Below are positions 26,490 to 35,893 of a stretch of 64,000 nt of DNA, piece after piece. The stretch comes from Palsa-504 sp963787645 (GTDB lineage Bacteria; Actinomycetota; Actinomycetes; Streptosporangiales; Streptosporangiaceae). Made by a program: the position numbers and the translations under genes. The stretch is taken from contig CAWBDS010000003.1 in the NCBI GenBank assembly GCA_963787645.1, forward strand, positions 806,001 through 870,000. Reading direction: 5' to 3'. The notes beneath the pieces were generated by a model. That model worked only from the letters and a program-made list of their open reading frames with translations, was not told the DNA's origin and searched no databases. Positions within the stretch are counted from its first letter, which is position 1. Every line of letters starts with the position of its first letter.

Positions 26490-27920
26490 ATGCCCGGCAG
26501 CCCCCGGCAGCAACGACACATGCCCTCCCGCGGGAGGAGGCAGCGGCCCGCGTCGCCCCGCCGGCCTGCGCCGGCCCGGCGGCCCGATCCGTACGCCGGA
26601 CTTGACCAGGCGCTGGACGCGGCGGCCGCGCTGCCGCAGCCGGAACCGACCACGTTCGGCGCGCTCGGCCTGGACGACCGGCTGACCGGCGCGCTGGCCG
26701 CGCGCGGCATCGAGACACCGTTCGCGATCCAGGCCCGGGCCCTGCCCGACGCGGTGGCCGGGCGCAGCATCCTGGGCCGGGCCCAGACCGGATCGGGCAA
26801 GACGCTGGCGTTCGGCCTGCCGCTGCTGACCCGGCTGGCCGCCGAGCCCGCGGATAAGCAGCTCAAGACCCCGCGGGCCCTGATCCTGGTACCGACCCGG
26901 GAGCTGGCCGGTCAGGTCGCCGACGTGCTCGGGCCGCTGGGCCGGCGGGTGGGCCTGAGCACTGCGACGGTCTACGGCGGGGTGGGGATCGGGCCGCAGA
27001 TCGAACCGGGTCCGCCACGCCGACCTGGTGGTGGCCACGCCCGGCCGGCTCATCGACCTGATGGAACGCGGGGCGGTGCGCCTGGGCGGCATCGAGATCA
27101 CGGTGCTCGACGAGGCGGACCACATGGCCGACCTCGGCTTCCTGCCCGCGGTGACCCGGATCCTGGACGCCACGCCGCCCGGCGGCCAGCGGATGCTCTT
27201 CTCCGCCACCCTGGACCGCGGGGTCGGGCGGCTGGTCGAGGCTTACGTCAGCGATCCGGCGCTGCACGCCGTCGCGGCCCCGGCCGCCTCCGGGCCGGCC
27301 GAGCATCGCGTGCTGGTGCTGAACGCGCAGGACAAGGTGGCGGTGGCGGCGGAGATCGCCGGCCGCCCGGGGCGGACGCTGTTCTTCGTGCGGACCAAGC
27401 ACGGCGCCGACCGGCTGGCCAAGCAGCTGGACCGAGCCGGGGTCAGCGCCGCGGCCATCCACGGCGACCGCAACCAGAACCAGCGCCAGCGGGCCCTGGA
27501 CGGGTTCGCGGCCGGTGAGCCGCGGGTGCTGGTGGCCACCGACGTGGCCGCGCGCGGCATCCATGTGGACGACGTCAACGTGGTCGTCCAGTACGACCCG
27601 CCGAACGACGCCAAGGATTATCTGCACCGGTCCGGGCGCACGGCGCGGGCCGGGGCTTCGGGCCTGGTGGTGGCGCTGGCCGAGCACGGTCAGGTCCGGG
27701 AGCTGGAGCGGCTGCACGACGAGGCGGGGATCACCGCCTCGCGCCATGAGGTGGCGGTCGGGCACGACGCGGTCCGGCAGATCGCCACCTCGGGCCAGCG
27801 GCCCGAGGTGCCGAGGCAGGCCGCCGCACCGGAGCAGGACGCGGGGCCGAAGCGTTCCGCGCCGCGGGCCAGGGGCTGGCAGACTGGGAAGCCCACGCGC
27901 GGAGGGGGCCACAGGAGTGA
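26490..27920 (+). CDS. DEAD-box RNA helicase, frameshifted
   Basis: RhlE/DeaD-like helicase. First frame: Q-motif FGALGLDDRLTGALAARGIE, GRAQTGSGKT (Walker A/motif I), and PTRELAGQV (Ia). After QIE (about 27003) the second frame gives HADLVVATPGRLIDLMERGA, DEAD-box variant LDEADHMADLGFLP, SAT motif FSATL, and VATDVAARGIHVDDVN and HRSGRTARAG. One base near 27005-27020 restores the whole protein. The second frame runs on past the start of the next gene; a TGA at 27918-27920, overlapping that GTG in the first frame, may be the natural end, which would need a second indel. Probable role: rRNA or mRNA remodelling. Confidence 0.78.
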
Positions 27921-29515
27921 GCAGCGCCAGCCAGGGGCGGATTCCGTTCGATCTGCGGATCGGGGTCACCGGGCACCGGGGTCTGGACACGAAGGTGCTG
28001 GAACCGGCCGTCCGGGAGGCGCTGCGGCAGCTCAGGAGCTGGCTTCCGGCCGACGCGGAGGTCGCGCTGGTGGCGGTGTCCCCGCTGGCCGAGGGAGCCG
28101 ATCGGCTGGTCGCCCGCGAGGTGCTGGCCGAGCCGGGCGGGCGGCTTGAGGTCGTCCTGCCGCTGACCCGGGCCGAGTACGAGCGTGACTTCCCCGACCC
28201 GCAGTCCCGGCGGGAGTTCCGGCATCTCATGGACCAGGCCAGCCTGGTCCGGCCCGCGCCGCGACAGCTGAGCCGGGACGAGGCCTACGAGTGGGCCGGG
28301 CGTCAGGTCGTGGACCGGTGTGACGCGCTGATCGCGGTGTGGGACGAGGAGCCCGCCCGGGGCCAGGGCGGCACGGCCGATATCGTGGCGTACGCGCGGG
28401 ACGGCCAGGTGCCACTGACCCTGATCAGTCCCCAGGGCGAGCCGCCGGCGCCGAACATCCTGGATCCCCAGAGCGAGCGCGGGCAGGCGCTGCTGGCCGC
28501 GGCGCGGGACCTGAGAGAGTACAACGAGAGCCCGATCAGCGACGCCGACTTCCGCACGCACGTACAGACCCTGCGTGACGCACTCGGGCTGGCCTCGGCC
28601 GCAGACGACGCCTTCGGGCAGGCGCGCGAGCGCCTGGCCGACTGGATCATCCCGTTCATGGCTCGCGCGGACCTGCTGGCCACCCGGCTCCAGCACCGGT
28701 TCCGGCTGATGAGCGCGGCCACGTTCGTCATGGCCGCCGCGGCGGTGACGGTCGTCGCGATCCAGATCAGCTACCTGCCCGCGGAGGACTGGGTAGTCGG
28801 CCTGGAGGTCCTGCTCTTGCTGGCGCTACTAGGCATCCCGCTGCTCAGGAAGAAGCTGCGACTGCACGACCGCTGGACCTCCTACCGGTTCCTCGCGGAG
28901 CGGCTGCGTTCGGCCTACTTCCTGGCCCTGGCCGGCACCGGCGACCGGGCCCGGCAGCCGGGGCAGTCGGCATCGTTCACCGACCCGTCGGTGGGCTGGA
29001 TCGAACGAGCCCTGGGCGAGATCTCCGCCCGCCAGCCCAAAGCCGGCGGCGCCCCGGCCGATGTCGGACCGCTGCGCGACTACCTGGACCGTTACTGGAT
29101 CGGCTACCAGATGATGTACCACGACGGGGCCCACCTGCGTAACGACCGGCGGGAGAACTGGCTGCGGCGCTTCACCGCGATCCTGTTCGGGATCACGCTG
29201 GTGTCGGCCGTGCTGCACGCGGCCGGCCTGGGTCCCAGCCTGCACCTGACCACCGGCCTGGTGGTGTTGTCGATCGCCGTGCCCGCGGTCGGCGCGGCGG
29301 TCCACGGCATCGGTACCGAGCGCGAGTACCGGCGGCACGCCGAACGATGCCAGCGCATGGTGGCCCAGCTGACCCAGCTGCAGCGGCAGATGGCCGCGGC
29401 GCGGAGCCTGCCCGAGGTCCGCCAGGTCGCGGCGAACGTCGAGCGGAGCATGCGCGAGGAGAGCAACGACTGGTTCGGCGTCATGCGCTTCCACGACATC
29501 GAACTGATCATGTAG
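27917..29515 (+). CDS. SLOG-like and SLATT-like membrane protein, candidate conflict/stress sensor
   Basis: A 532-residue protein. Residues about 12-215 form a Rossmann-like domain opening RIGVTGHRGLDTKV, with AVSPLAEGADRLVAREVL and CDALIAVWDEEPARGQGGTA, the pattern of SLOG (DprA/LOG-like) nucleotide-binding domains. Residues about 265-310 hold two membrane helices followed by HDRWTSYRFLAERLRSAYFL, the conserved W-x3-R-x3-E-x2-R signature of SLATT 2TM domains. A second helix pair (about 420-465) is followed by EREYRRHAERCQRMVAQLTQ. SLOG-SLATT combinations are predicted nucleotide-sensing, membrane-acting effectors. GGAGGGGG lies eight bases before GTG 27917. Overlaps the helicase end. Confidence 0.7.
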   Translation: MSSASQGRIPFDLRIGVTGHRGLDTKVLEPAVREALRQLRSWLPADAEVALVAVSPLAEGADRLVAREVLAEPGGRLEVVLPLTRAEYERDFPDPQSRREFRHLMDQASLVRPAPRQLSRDEAYEWAGRQVVDRCDALIAVWDEEPARGQGGTADIVAYARDGQVPLTLISPQGEPPAPNILDPQSERGQALLAAARDLREYNESPISDADFRTHVQTLRDALGLASAADDAFGQARERLADWIIPFMARADLLATRLQHRFRLMSAATFVMAAAAVTVVAIQISYLPAEDWVVGLEVLLLLALLGIPLLRKKLRLHDRWTSYRFLAERLRSAYFLALAGTGDRARQPGQSASFTDPSVGWIERALGEISARQPKAGGAPADVGPLRDYLDRYWIGYQMMYHDGAHLRNDRRENWLRRFTAILFGITLVSAVLHAAGLGPSLHLTTGLVVLSIAVPAVGAAVHGIGTEREYRRHAERCQRMVAQLTQLQRQMAAARSLPEVRQVAANVERSMREESNDWFGVMRFHDIELIM

Positions 29516-29536
29516 TCAGGCTCGGAGGCGGGTTCA

Positions 29537-30193
29537 GTGACCGAGGATGCTGGCCGGATGGTCTCGCTCGGGCGGGCGCGGGCGTATCTGCGCGCCGCCA
29601 ACCCGGTCTTGGCGCGATTGATCGACGAACGGCCGGACTTCGACCCGCAGGCCTCCAGGATGGCCCGCCTGCCGGTCATGGACCTGTACGGCGCCCTGCT
29701 GTTCCAGATCGTCGGGCAGCAGCTGTCGGTCGTCGTGCGGCAGACGATCCTGGGGCGGATCGAGGGGTTGTTCGGCGGGCGGCTGCCCACGCCGGCCGAA
29801 CTGCTGAGCCTTGATCCGGCCCAGCTGCGCGAGGCGGGACTATCCTGGCGGAAGGTCAGCACGCTGCGCGACCTGGCCGAGCGGTTGACCGACGGCCAGC
29901 TGGACGCGGACACGCTGAGCGGCCTGCCGGATGACGAGCTCGTGGCCGAACTGACCACCATCCCGGGCATCGGCCCGTGGACCGTGCAGGGCGCACTGCT
30001 GGTCGCGCTGGGGCGGGAGGACGTGGTGCTACCGGGCGACCTGGCCCTGCGCAAGGCGATCCGGACCGCGTACGGGCTGGACCACCTGCCCAGTCAGCCG
30101 GAGGTGCTGGCCATCGCCGACAAGTGGCGGCCCTACCGCAGCCTGGCCACCAGCTACCTGTTCTCCGCCGTCTTCCGGGACCAGCCGGTCTAG
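29537..30193 (+). CDS. DNA-3-methyladenine glycosylase II (AlkA-like)
   Basis: A 218-residue HhH-GPD glycosylase excising alkylated purines. The hairpin-helix-hairpin is LTTIPGIGPWTVQGALLVAL and the catalytic Asp lies in VVLPGDLALRKAI. LLFQIVGQQLSVVVRQTI is the usual N-terminal helical block. It lacks the AlkA N-terminal domain and the iron-sulfur cluster of EndoIII. It lies 21 bases downstream of the SLOG-SLATT gene, so cotranscription is possible. Confidence 0.87.
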   Translation: MTEDAGRMVSLGRARAYLRAANPVLARLIDERPDFDPQASRMARLPVMDLYGALLFQIVGQQLSVVVRQTILGRIEGLFGGRLPTPAELLSLDPAQLREAGLSWRKVSTLRDLAERLTDGQLDADTLSGLPDDELVAELTTIPGIGPWTVQGALLVALGREDVVLPGDLALRKAIRTAYGLDHLPSQPEVLAIADKWRPYRSLATSYLFSAVFRDQPV

Positions 30194-30283
30194 CGAGCGG
30201 CTCCACGCCGGCTGCAGGACCCTTCCAGCCGGCCTCCTCGGTGGCGCCCTAGAACGGAGGGGAGACAGAGAAGAGGTTTCGCG

Positions 30284-30545
30284 ATGGCGTGGGTGATCCT
30301 GGTCGCCGCCGGGCTGTTCGAGACGGCGTTCGCCGTATTCCTGAAGCTCAGCCACGGGCTGACCAACCCGTGGCCGACGGCCGGGTTCGCGGCGTCCGCG
30401 CTGATCAGCTTCGGGCTGCTGACCGTCGCGCTGCGGGAACTGGAGGTCGGCCCCGCCTACGCGGTGTGGACCGGGATCGGGGTGGCCGGGGCGGCGACGG
30501 CCGGGATGATGTTCCTGGGCGCCACGCGAGCTGCCGCTGACGCCG
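30284..30545 (+). pseudogene. Truncated small multidrug resistance (SMR) pump
   Basis: From ATG 30284, MAWVILVAAGLFETAFAVFL carries the essential Glu of SMR helix 1, followed by WPTAGFAASALISFGLLTVA and GPAYAVWTGIGVAGAATAGM. After MMFLG the fourth helix is absent and the frame runs into the convergent response-regulator gene. SMR pumps need four helices, so this copy is probably dead. Confidence 0.75.
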
Positions 30546-30570
30546 ACGATGATCCGGCGCGGGGCCGCCA

Positions 30571-31266
30571 TCAGTCGTCGCGGGCCAGGCCCAGCCGGTA
30601 TCCGCCGCCGAGCACGGTCTGCACGATCTGGGGGCGGGCCGGGTCGTCCTCGACCTTGCGGCGCAGGTTCTTCACGTGCGAGTCGACGGTCCGCTCGTAG
30701 CCCTCGAACTCATAGCCCCGGACCCGGCTGATCAGCTCGTAACGCGAGTAGACCCGGCCCGGGACGGTGGCCAGCGCGAGCAGCATGCCCCACTCGGTCG
30801 GGGTCAGGTCGGCGGTGATGCCGTGCACGGTCACCTCGCGGCGCGGCTCGTCGATGAACAGCAGCCCGCCGCCGTAGCTGGCGGGCCGCTGGCCGGGCGA
30901 CGGCAGGCCGCGGCGGAGGATGGCCTGGACCCGCAGCACCAGCTCACGCGGGCTGAACGGCTTGGTCACGTAGTCGTCGGCGCCCAGCTCCAGCCCGGCG
31001 ATCCGGTCCTCCTCGGCGGCCTTGGCGGTCAGCATCACGATCGGCACCGGACCGGCGTCGCGGACCTCGCGGGCCACCGTCTCGCCGGGCACATCCGGCA
31101 GGCCGAGGTCCAGCACGACCAGGTCCGGCGCGGCCGAGGCGGCCAGCGTGATGGCTTCGGCACCCGAACCGGTGGACAGGGCGGTGAACCCGGCCCGCTC
31201 CAGGTACGACCGGACCAGATCGCGCAGCTTGCGCTCGTCCTCCACCAGCAGCACCGTGGCCGTCAT
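30571..31266 (-). CDS. OmpR/PhoB-family response regulator, no kinase nearby
   Basis: A 231-residue regulator. Receiver domain with the phospho-acceptor Asp in DLVVLDLGLPDVPG and Lys in ADDYVTKPFSP. The winged-helix DNA-binding domain contains LTPTEWGMLLALATVPGRVY, YERTVDSHVKNLRRKVEDDP and VLGGGYRLG. ATG 31266 has GGAGCGG upstream. The usual downstream histidine kinase is missing: the truncated SMR gene lies tail-to-tail where it would be. Orphan regulator or damaged two-component operon. Confidence 0.88.
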   Translation of the reverse strand: MTATVLLVEDERKLRDLVRSYLERAGFTALSTGSGAEAITLAASAAPDLVVLDLGLPDVPGETVAREVRDAGPVPIVMLTAKAAEEDRIAGLELGADDYVTKPFSPRELVLRVQAILRRGLPSPGQRPASYGGGLLFIDEPRREVTVHGITADLTPTEWGMLLALATVPGRVYSRYELISRVRGYEFEGYERTVDSHVKNLRRKVEDDPARPQIVQTVLGGGYRLGLARDD

Positions 31267-31449
31267 GACCGCTCCATCCGCCTGTCTCGTCGTTCTGCCG
31301 TTCCTATGGAACCCGGAGGCGGTGCAGGACCGGTGCGGGAGGCATGGTCGCGATGTGGAGATAGGCAGGATATGTTCTTCACCCGCTCGCCACCAGGGCT
31401 GCACGGCGGCCGGGTTAGCTGGACCCGGGGGGCGAGCGGGAAGGAGCTT

Positions 31450-32564
31450 ATGGGCACGGCGGCATTCCGCCTAGGGGTACCGGTCACCGCGCTGGCCGGG
31501 GTGGTGGCGGTGTTGTCCAGCCGGGTCAGCGAACGGCTGCGCATCCCCGCCCCGGCCTTCTTCCTGATCGCGGCGGCGGCCGCAGCGGACTTGTGGCCGC
31601 GGCTGGGCGGGCTGTCGTTCACCACGGTGGACCACGTCGTGTCGGTGGCGCTGGCCCCGACCGATCCGGCGGTGCTGTTCTCGGTGCTGGGCCGGCAGGA
31701 GGTGGGCGGGCGGGGCGGCGCGCTGCTGAAGCGAGTCCGGGTCCAACGATCCGGTGCGAGAGCCTGTACCCGCTGCGGGTGCTGGCCGGCGCGCTGGCCA
31801 TTTTCGGCGCGGCGCCGCGGTGCACGGGTCCGGGTTCCTGGCCGTGTTCGTGGCGGCCCTGCTGACCGGCGACGAGCGGGCCCCCTACCAGCGCGAGATC
31901 GAACGGTTCCACTCCGCGCTGGCCAGCCTGGGCGAGATCGTGGCGTTCGTCATGCTGGGCCTGACCATCGGGCTGCACAGCCTGGCCCAGCACTGGGCGT
32001 GGCTGGCCGGGCTGGTGCTGGCCGCGCTGCTGGCCCTGGTCATCCGCCCGCTCCTGGTCGGGGTGCTGCTGTGGCCGGTCCGGCTGCTCCGCCGGGAGCG
32101 GCTCTACGTACTGTGGGCGGCCCTCAAGGGCGCGGTGCCCATCCTGCTCGGCGTGTACATCGTCTAGGACGGGGTGCCGGGCGCGCACCGGCTGTACGAG
32201 ATCATCTTCGTGGTGGTGGCGTTCTCGGTCATCGTGCAGGGCGCCCCGGTGCCGTGGCTGCTGCGCCGGCTGCGGATACCGCTGCGCACCGTCGAGCCCG
32301 AGCCGTGGAGCCTGGGCATCCGGTTCCAGCACGAGCCCGAGGGCCTGCACCGGTTCGTGGTCGCGCCGGGCGCGGCGGCCGATACCACCCCGGTCGGCGA
32401 CCTGCTGGTCACCGAGGACGCGTGGATCAGCCTGCTGATCCGGGACGTACGGCTGGTCCCGGTCCAGTCCGACACGGTACTGCGGGCGGGCGACGAGGCG
32501 GTGGTGCTGTCTACCGACGCGGCCGGCCTGACCCCAACTGTTCCGCGCGCCCGCGCGGGACTAG
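31450..32564 (+). pseudogene. NhaP2-type cation/proton antiporter, multiply degenerate
   Basis: Starts AAGGAG-N3-ATG. RVSERLRIPAPAFFLIAAAA, then APTDPAVLFSVLGRQEVGGR are antiporter blocks. Compared with intact relatives, about 50 residues between VVSVAL and APTDPA are missing, and about 60 more between SNDPV (31752) and SLYPLRVLAGALAIFGAA. Frame changes occur near 31730, 31815 and 32535, and a TAG at 32165-32167 interrupts ALKGAVPILLGVYIV*DGVPGAHRLYEI. The C-terminal regulatory (TrkA-C-like) domain is recognisable (WISLLIRDVRLVPVQSDTVL). Confidence 0.85.
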
Positions 32565-33250
32565 CCGCGGGGCGGCGGGACCAGCCAGCGGAGCTGCTCG
32601 AGGTCGTCCTGATGGTCTAGGCGGGGCCGGACTTCGGCCTGGCTGGCGTGGGCGTGGATGGCGGCTCGCTGGACGGCGCGGGCAACGGCGGCGTCGGAGC
32701 CCAGGTCGAAGGGCCAGCCGTAGCGGGCCGGACCGGGCATCCGGGCCAGGACCGGGAGGCCGGCCTGCTCGGCGGCGATGCAGACGGCGCGGGCCACCGC
32801 GGCGGGGTCGCGGCTGAGCGGGTCACGGGCCAGGTCGCTGATCGGGTCGACGACCAGGAGCAGGTCGGCGGCGTGAGCGCGGATCGCTCGACGGACGCGT
32901 TCGGTGAGGTCGGCGAGCGGGCAGCGGTGCAGGGCGCCGTCGGGGTAGTCGGCCACGGTGAGCGAGGTGATGCCGAGCACGCCCGCGGCAACCTGCAGCT
33001 CCCAGGGCCGGATATCGGCCAGCGGCTCACTGGTGGCGTTCACCGGGGAGGCCTCGCCGCGGGTCAGGGTGAGCAGGCCCAGGCTGGCGCCGCGACGGCG
33101 GAACACGTAGTGCAGCCGCCCCAACTCGGCCGACTCCGGGCCGGGGCGGGCGGTCACGGCCAGCACGTGACTGGCCCGGGGCAGCGGGCGGCCGAGGAAG
33201 GGCTGAGCGCTGGGGGTGGCGGGTACGGGCGGCCAGGCGGTGATGGTCAT
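32561..33250 (-). CDS. PIG-L-like (LmbE-fold) protein with altered catalytic motif
   Basis: A 229-residue LmbE/PIG-L fold protein. Family landmarks are SHVLAVTARPGPESAELG, LGLLTLTRGEASPVN, RPWELQVAAGVLGI and VADYPDGALHR. The zinc-binding AHPDDE motif of true N-deacetylases reads ARPGPE, so His and both Asp are lost; a normal metal-dependent deacetylase is unlikely. The same ARPG-type variant occurs in related actinobacterial proteins as I recall, so it may be a stable subfamily rather than decay. Confidence 0.7.
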   Translation of the reverse strand: MTITAWPPVPATPSAQPFLGRPLPRASHVLAVTARPGPESAELGRLHYVFRRRGASLGLLTLTRGEASPVNATSEPLADIRPWELQVAAGVLGITSLTVADYPDGALHRCPLADLTERVRRAIRAHAADLLLVVDPISDLARDPLSRDPAAVARAVCIAAEQAGLPVLARMPGPARYGWPFDLGSDAAVARAVQRAAIHAHASQAEVRPRLDHQDDLEQLRWLVPPPRG

Positions 33251-33471
33251 GGAGTGCTCCTCGTCGGTTCGGCTTCGCGCTGGCCCCCGGTGAGGGGGCC
33301 AGGGTCGGCGGCCAGCTCACCTTCCACCGTCGGTGCCGTATGTGGAGACGGGGCGCAGCGCCGGTAGGGGCGGGGTGGAAGCGATGTTCCACGGAGTCTT
33401 CACCGGTGCTGCACGGCAGGCGCAAAAACCGGGAGGTTAGCTGGCCAGACAGACGTCAAGCAGGACCCGAG

Positions 33472-34040
33472 ATGGGCAGGACTTCGATCAGGGCCAAGGT
33501 GCCGCAGGCACCGGGAGCGGCGGGCATCGCGGCGGTGCTCGCCGCGGGGGCGGCCGGGATAGCGGTTCCGGCCATGGCGGTCAGCGGGCCGAGCTGGCCC
33601 GAGCTGCGGCAGGGCAGTAACAGTGCCTGGCCGCAGGCGACGGTCCGGTCGTTGCAGTATCTGCTGCAGGCCCACGGGGCCAAGCTCGCCGTCGACGGGG
33701 CGTTCGGGCCGAAGACCAAGGCCGCGGTGATGGCGTTCCAGCACGCTCGAGGGCTGGGCGGGTCCGGGGTGGTGCAGGCGGCCACCTGGCGGGCGCTGCT
33801 GGTCACGGTGCAGCGAGGCAGCGCGGGCCCGCGGTGCGCGCGGTGCAGGATCAGGTCAACTTCCGGGACCTTAAGGACGGGCGTACGCTGGCGGTCGATG
33901 GGCGGTTCGGGCCGAAGACGCAGGTCTCGGTGCGGGCCTTCCAGCAGGCGATGGCCGCGCAGGTGAAGGGCTTCGCGGTGGACGGCATCGTCGGGCCGCA
34001 GACCTGGCAGGCACTGGTCAGCGGGGCACTGTCCGGGTGA
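33472..34040 (+). CDS. Secreted protein with two peptidoglycan-binding domains, one frameshift
   Basis: Signal peptide at residues 1-36 (hydrophobic stretch ending AVPAMA). Two PG_binding_1 repeats follow: QYLLQAHGAKLAVDGAFGPK plus TKAAVMAFQHARGL, and DGRTLAVDGRFGPKTQVSVR plus AVDGIVGPQTWQALVSG. The second is in another frame from about 33830; one base in the GC run near 33828-33836 joins them (RGSAGPAVRAVQDQVNF). Likely a cell-wall-associated exported protein; no enzyme domain is present. Confidence 0.75.
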
Positions 34041-34050
34041 CCACAGACCC

Positions 34051-35340
34051 TTAGCCGAAGGCCAGGACGATGGCGTGCAGGGCCAGGCCTACGCCGGCGC
34101 CGACCACGGTGCCGTTGATCCGGATGTACTGCAGGTCGCGGCCCAGCAGGAGCTCCAGCTGGGTGGAGGTCTGGGTGGCGTCCCAGCGCTCGATGGTGCC
34201 GGTGACCAGGCCGGCCAGCTCGTCACCGAACTGGCCGGCCAGGGACCGGACGGCGGTCTCGATCATCCGCTCCAGGCCGTCCTGCAGGCGCTGCTCGGAC
34301 TCCAGACGCTGGCCGACCGCGACCAGCAGGCCGGCCAGCCGGTGGTGCAGCTCGGAATCGGGGTCTGCGGCCTGGACGCGCAGGGCCTCCTTGGTCTTCT
34401 GCCACAGCGACGACGACCAGTCCCGCAGCCCCTCGCTCGCCAGCACGTCGCGCTTGATGCGCTCGCCACGCTCGCGCAGGCCGGGATCGGTCTCCAGGCG
34501 ATCCGGCAGCCCGGCGATCCACGTGTCGAACTGGCGCCGGGTCGGGTCGTCCGGATTGGCGGCCACCGCGGCCAGCCGCTCGCGCAGCCGGGTGTGGAGC
34601 CGGTCGAAGAGCCGCCCGTACACCGCGTCGGGTATCCAGCGCGGGGCCTCGCGCTCGAACAGCTCGCGCAGCTCGCCGACGTGGTCGGCCAGGTAGCGGT
34701 CGCCGGCGGCCAGGATGTCATTGAACAGTTCCGCGTGCTGGCCCTCGGCGATCGCGGTCCGCAGGGCCCGTCCGGCCAGCGGGGCCACCTCGACCGAATC
34801 GACCAGGCGGGTCAGCTCGGCGGTCACAATGCGCTGCACGTCCTCGTCGCGCAGCGCCTCGGCCACCGCGACCACCGCGTCGGCGGCGTAGCCGGCGAAC
34901 CGGGCCGCGTTGGCCGGCGCGGCCAGCCAGCCGGCCAGCCGGGGCACCAGGCCCGCGGCGCGGATCCGGTCGGTCAGCACGTCGGCGTTGAGGAAGTTCT
35001 CCTGCACGAACTGACCCAGGGTGGCGGCGAACTGGTCCTTGCGCTCGACGATCAGCGCGGTGTGCGGGATGGGCAGGCCCAGCGGACGGCGGAACAGCGC
35101 GGTGACCGCGAACCAGTCGGCCACCCCGCCGACCATGGACGCTTCGGCACCGGCCTGCACGTAGCCGAGCAGGGTGCCGTGCGCGCCGATCGCGGTCACC
35201 ACGATGAACAGGACCGAGACCGCGCCGAGCAGCGCAGTGGCCCGGCGGCGGGCGGCAGCCAGCCGGCGGGCCCGCACGGCCGGCGACTCGTGCTCGACCG
35301 CGCGCATGGGCGCCGCGGGCGCGGTGGCAGTAGGTTCCAT
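34051..35340 (-). CDS. DUF445 family membrane protein
   Basis: A 429-residue protein of the DUF445/YjiN family: an N-terminal membrane helix (ATALLGAVSVLFIVVTAIGA), GGVADWFAVTALFRRPLGLP then PHTALIVERKDQFAATLGQF, a long helical coiled middle, and a C-terminal helix (INGTVVGAGVGLALHAIVLA). ATG 35340 lies inside a perfect inverted repeat; TTG 35349 is the alternative. Function is unknown; often linked to envelope stress in actinobacteria. It follows the tautomerase gene on the same strand. Confidence 0.82.
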   Translation of the reverse strand: MEPTATAPAAPMRAVEHESPAVRARRLAAARRRATALLGAVSVLFIVVTAIGAHGTLLGYVQAGAEASMVGGVADWFAVTALFRRPLGLPIPHTALIVERKDQFAATLGQFVQENFLNADVLTDRIRAAGLVPRLAGWLAAPANAARFAGYAADAVVAVAEALRDEDVQRIVTAELTRLVDSVEVAPLAGRALRTAIAEGQHAELFNDILAAGDRYLADHVGELRELFEREAPRWIPDAVYGRLFDRLHTRLRERLAAVAANPDDPTRRQFDTWIAGLPDRLETDPGLRERGERIKRDVLASEGLRDWSSSLWQKTKEALRVQAADPDSELHHRLAGLLVAVGQRLESEQRLQDGLERMIETAVRSLAGQFGDELAGLVTGTIERWDATQTSTQLELLLGRDLQYIRINGTVVGAGVGLALHAIVLAFG

Positions 35341-35368
35341 CCCGGTCAACGATATTGACCGGGATGGA
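35336..35368 (-). promoter_or_regulatory. Perfect 14-bp inverted repeat covering the DUF445 start codon
   Basis: Arms 35336-35349 and 35355-35368 (tccatcccggtcaa, spacer cgata) are exact complements. On the minus strand the 3' arm of the hairpin contains the ATG at 35340. It also follows the tautomerase stop (35390) by 22 bases. Either a terminator of the upstream gene or a structure hiding the start codon, or a protein-binding palindrome. Confidence 0.6.
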
Positions 35369-35389
35369 CCGGACCGCGCGTGGGCGCGG

Positions 35390-35820
35390 TTAGCCGCGGC
35401 TCAGCTCGACGATCTGGGCCCGGGCGGCGGTCACCAGCTCGGCGTTGGTGTGCGCGTGGCCGTGCAGGCCCCAGCCGCCGTCGGGCGCCTCGGTGAGCAG
35501 CACCCAGGTGCGATCGGGCAGGTCCGGGTCGCCCGCGGCCGCGGCGACGATCTCGGTCAGCCGCTGGACCACCGCGAGTTGCTTGTCCCGGTCCAGCGCG
35601 CCCGCGTTGGTCAGCACCTGGACCCGGACGTAGTGTGCTAGCCGTCCACGTTGGACAGGCTGTCCGCGGGCAGGTCGTGCACGAAGGCCGCCGTGTTCTG
35701 CCGGAACATCGGGATGTCGGGCACCTGCTCGGTGGTCATGACCGCGGTGGCGAGGTCGACGGCCAGCTGGTGGCGGTCTGCGAACGTGCCGGTCGCGGCA
35801 ATTACGTCGATCATGGGCAT
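35390..35820 (-). CDS. Double 4-oxalocrotonate tautomerase-like protein, frameshifted
   Basis: Two tautomerase-like halves. MPMIDVIAATGTFADRHQLA ... FRQNTAAFVHDLPADSLSNVDG stops at TAG 35638; YVRVQVLTNAGALDRDKQLA ... WVLLTEAPDGGWGLHGHAHT ... continues in another frame to 35390. Relatives are single chains of about 130 residues; one base near 35636 rejoins them. The N-terminal Pro needed for catalysis is present (Met-Pro). Read error or recent inactivation. Confidence 0.68.
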
Positions 35821-35893
35821 GGCTTCACCCTGCCCGGGTTCGCGCGGCGGGGTATCCGCATGTTGACTGCACCAGCCGGCCTATATTGGCGGG

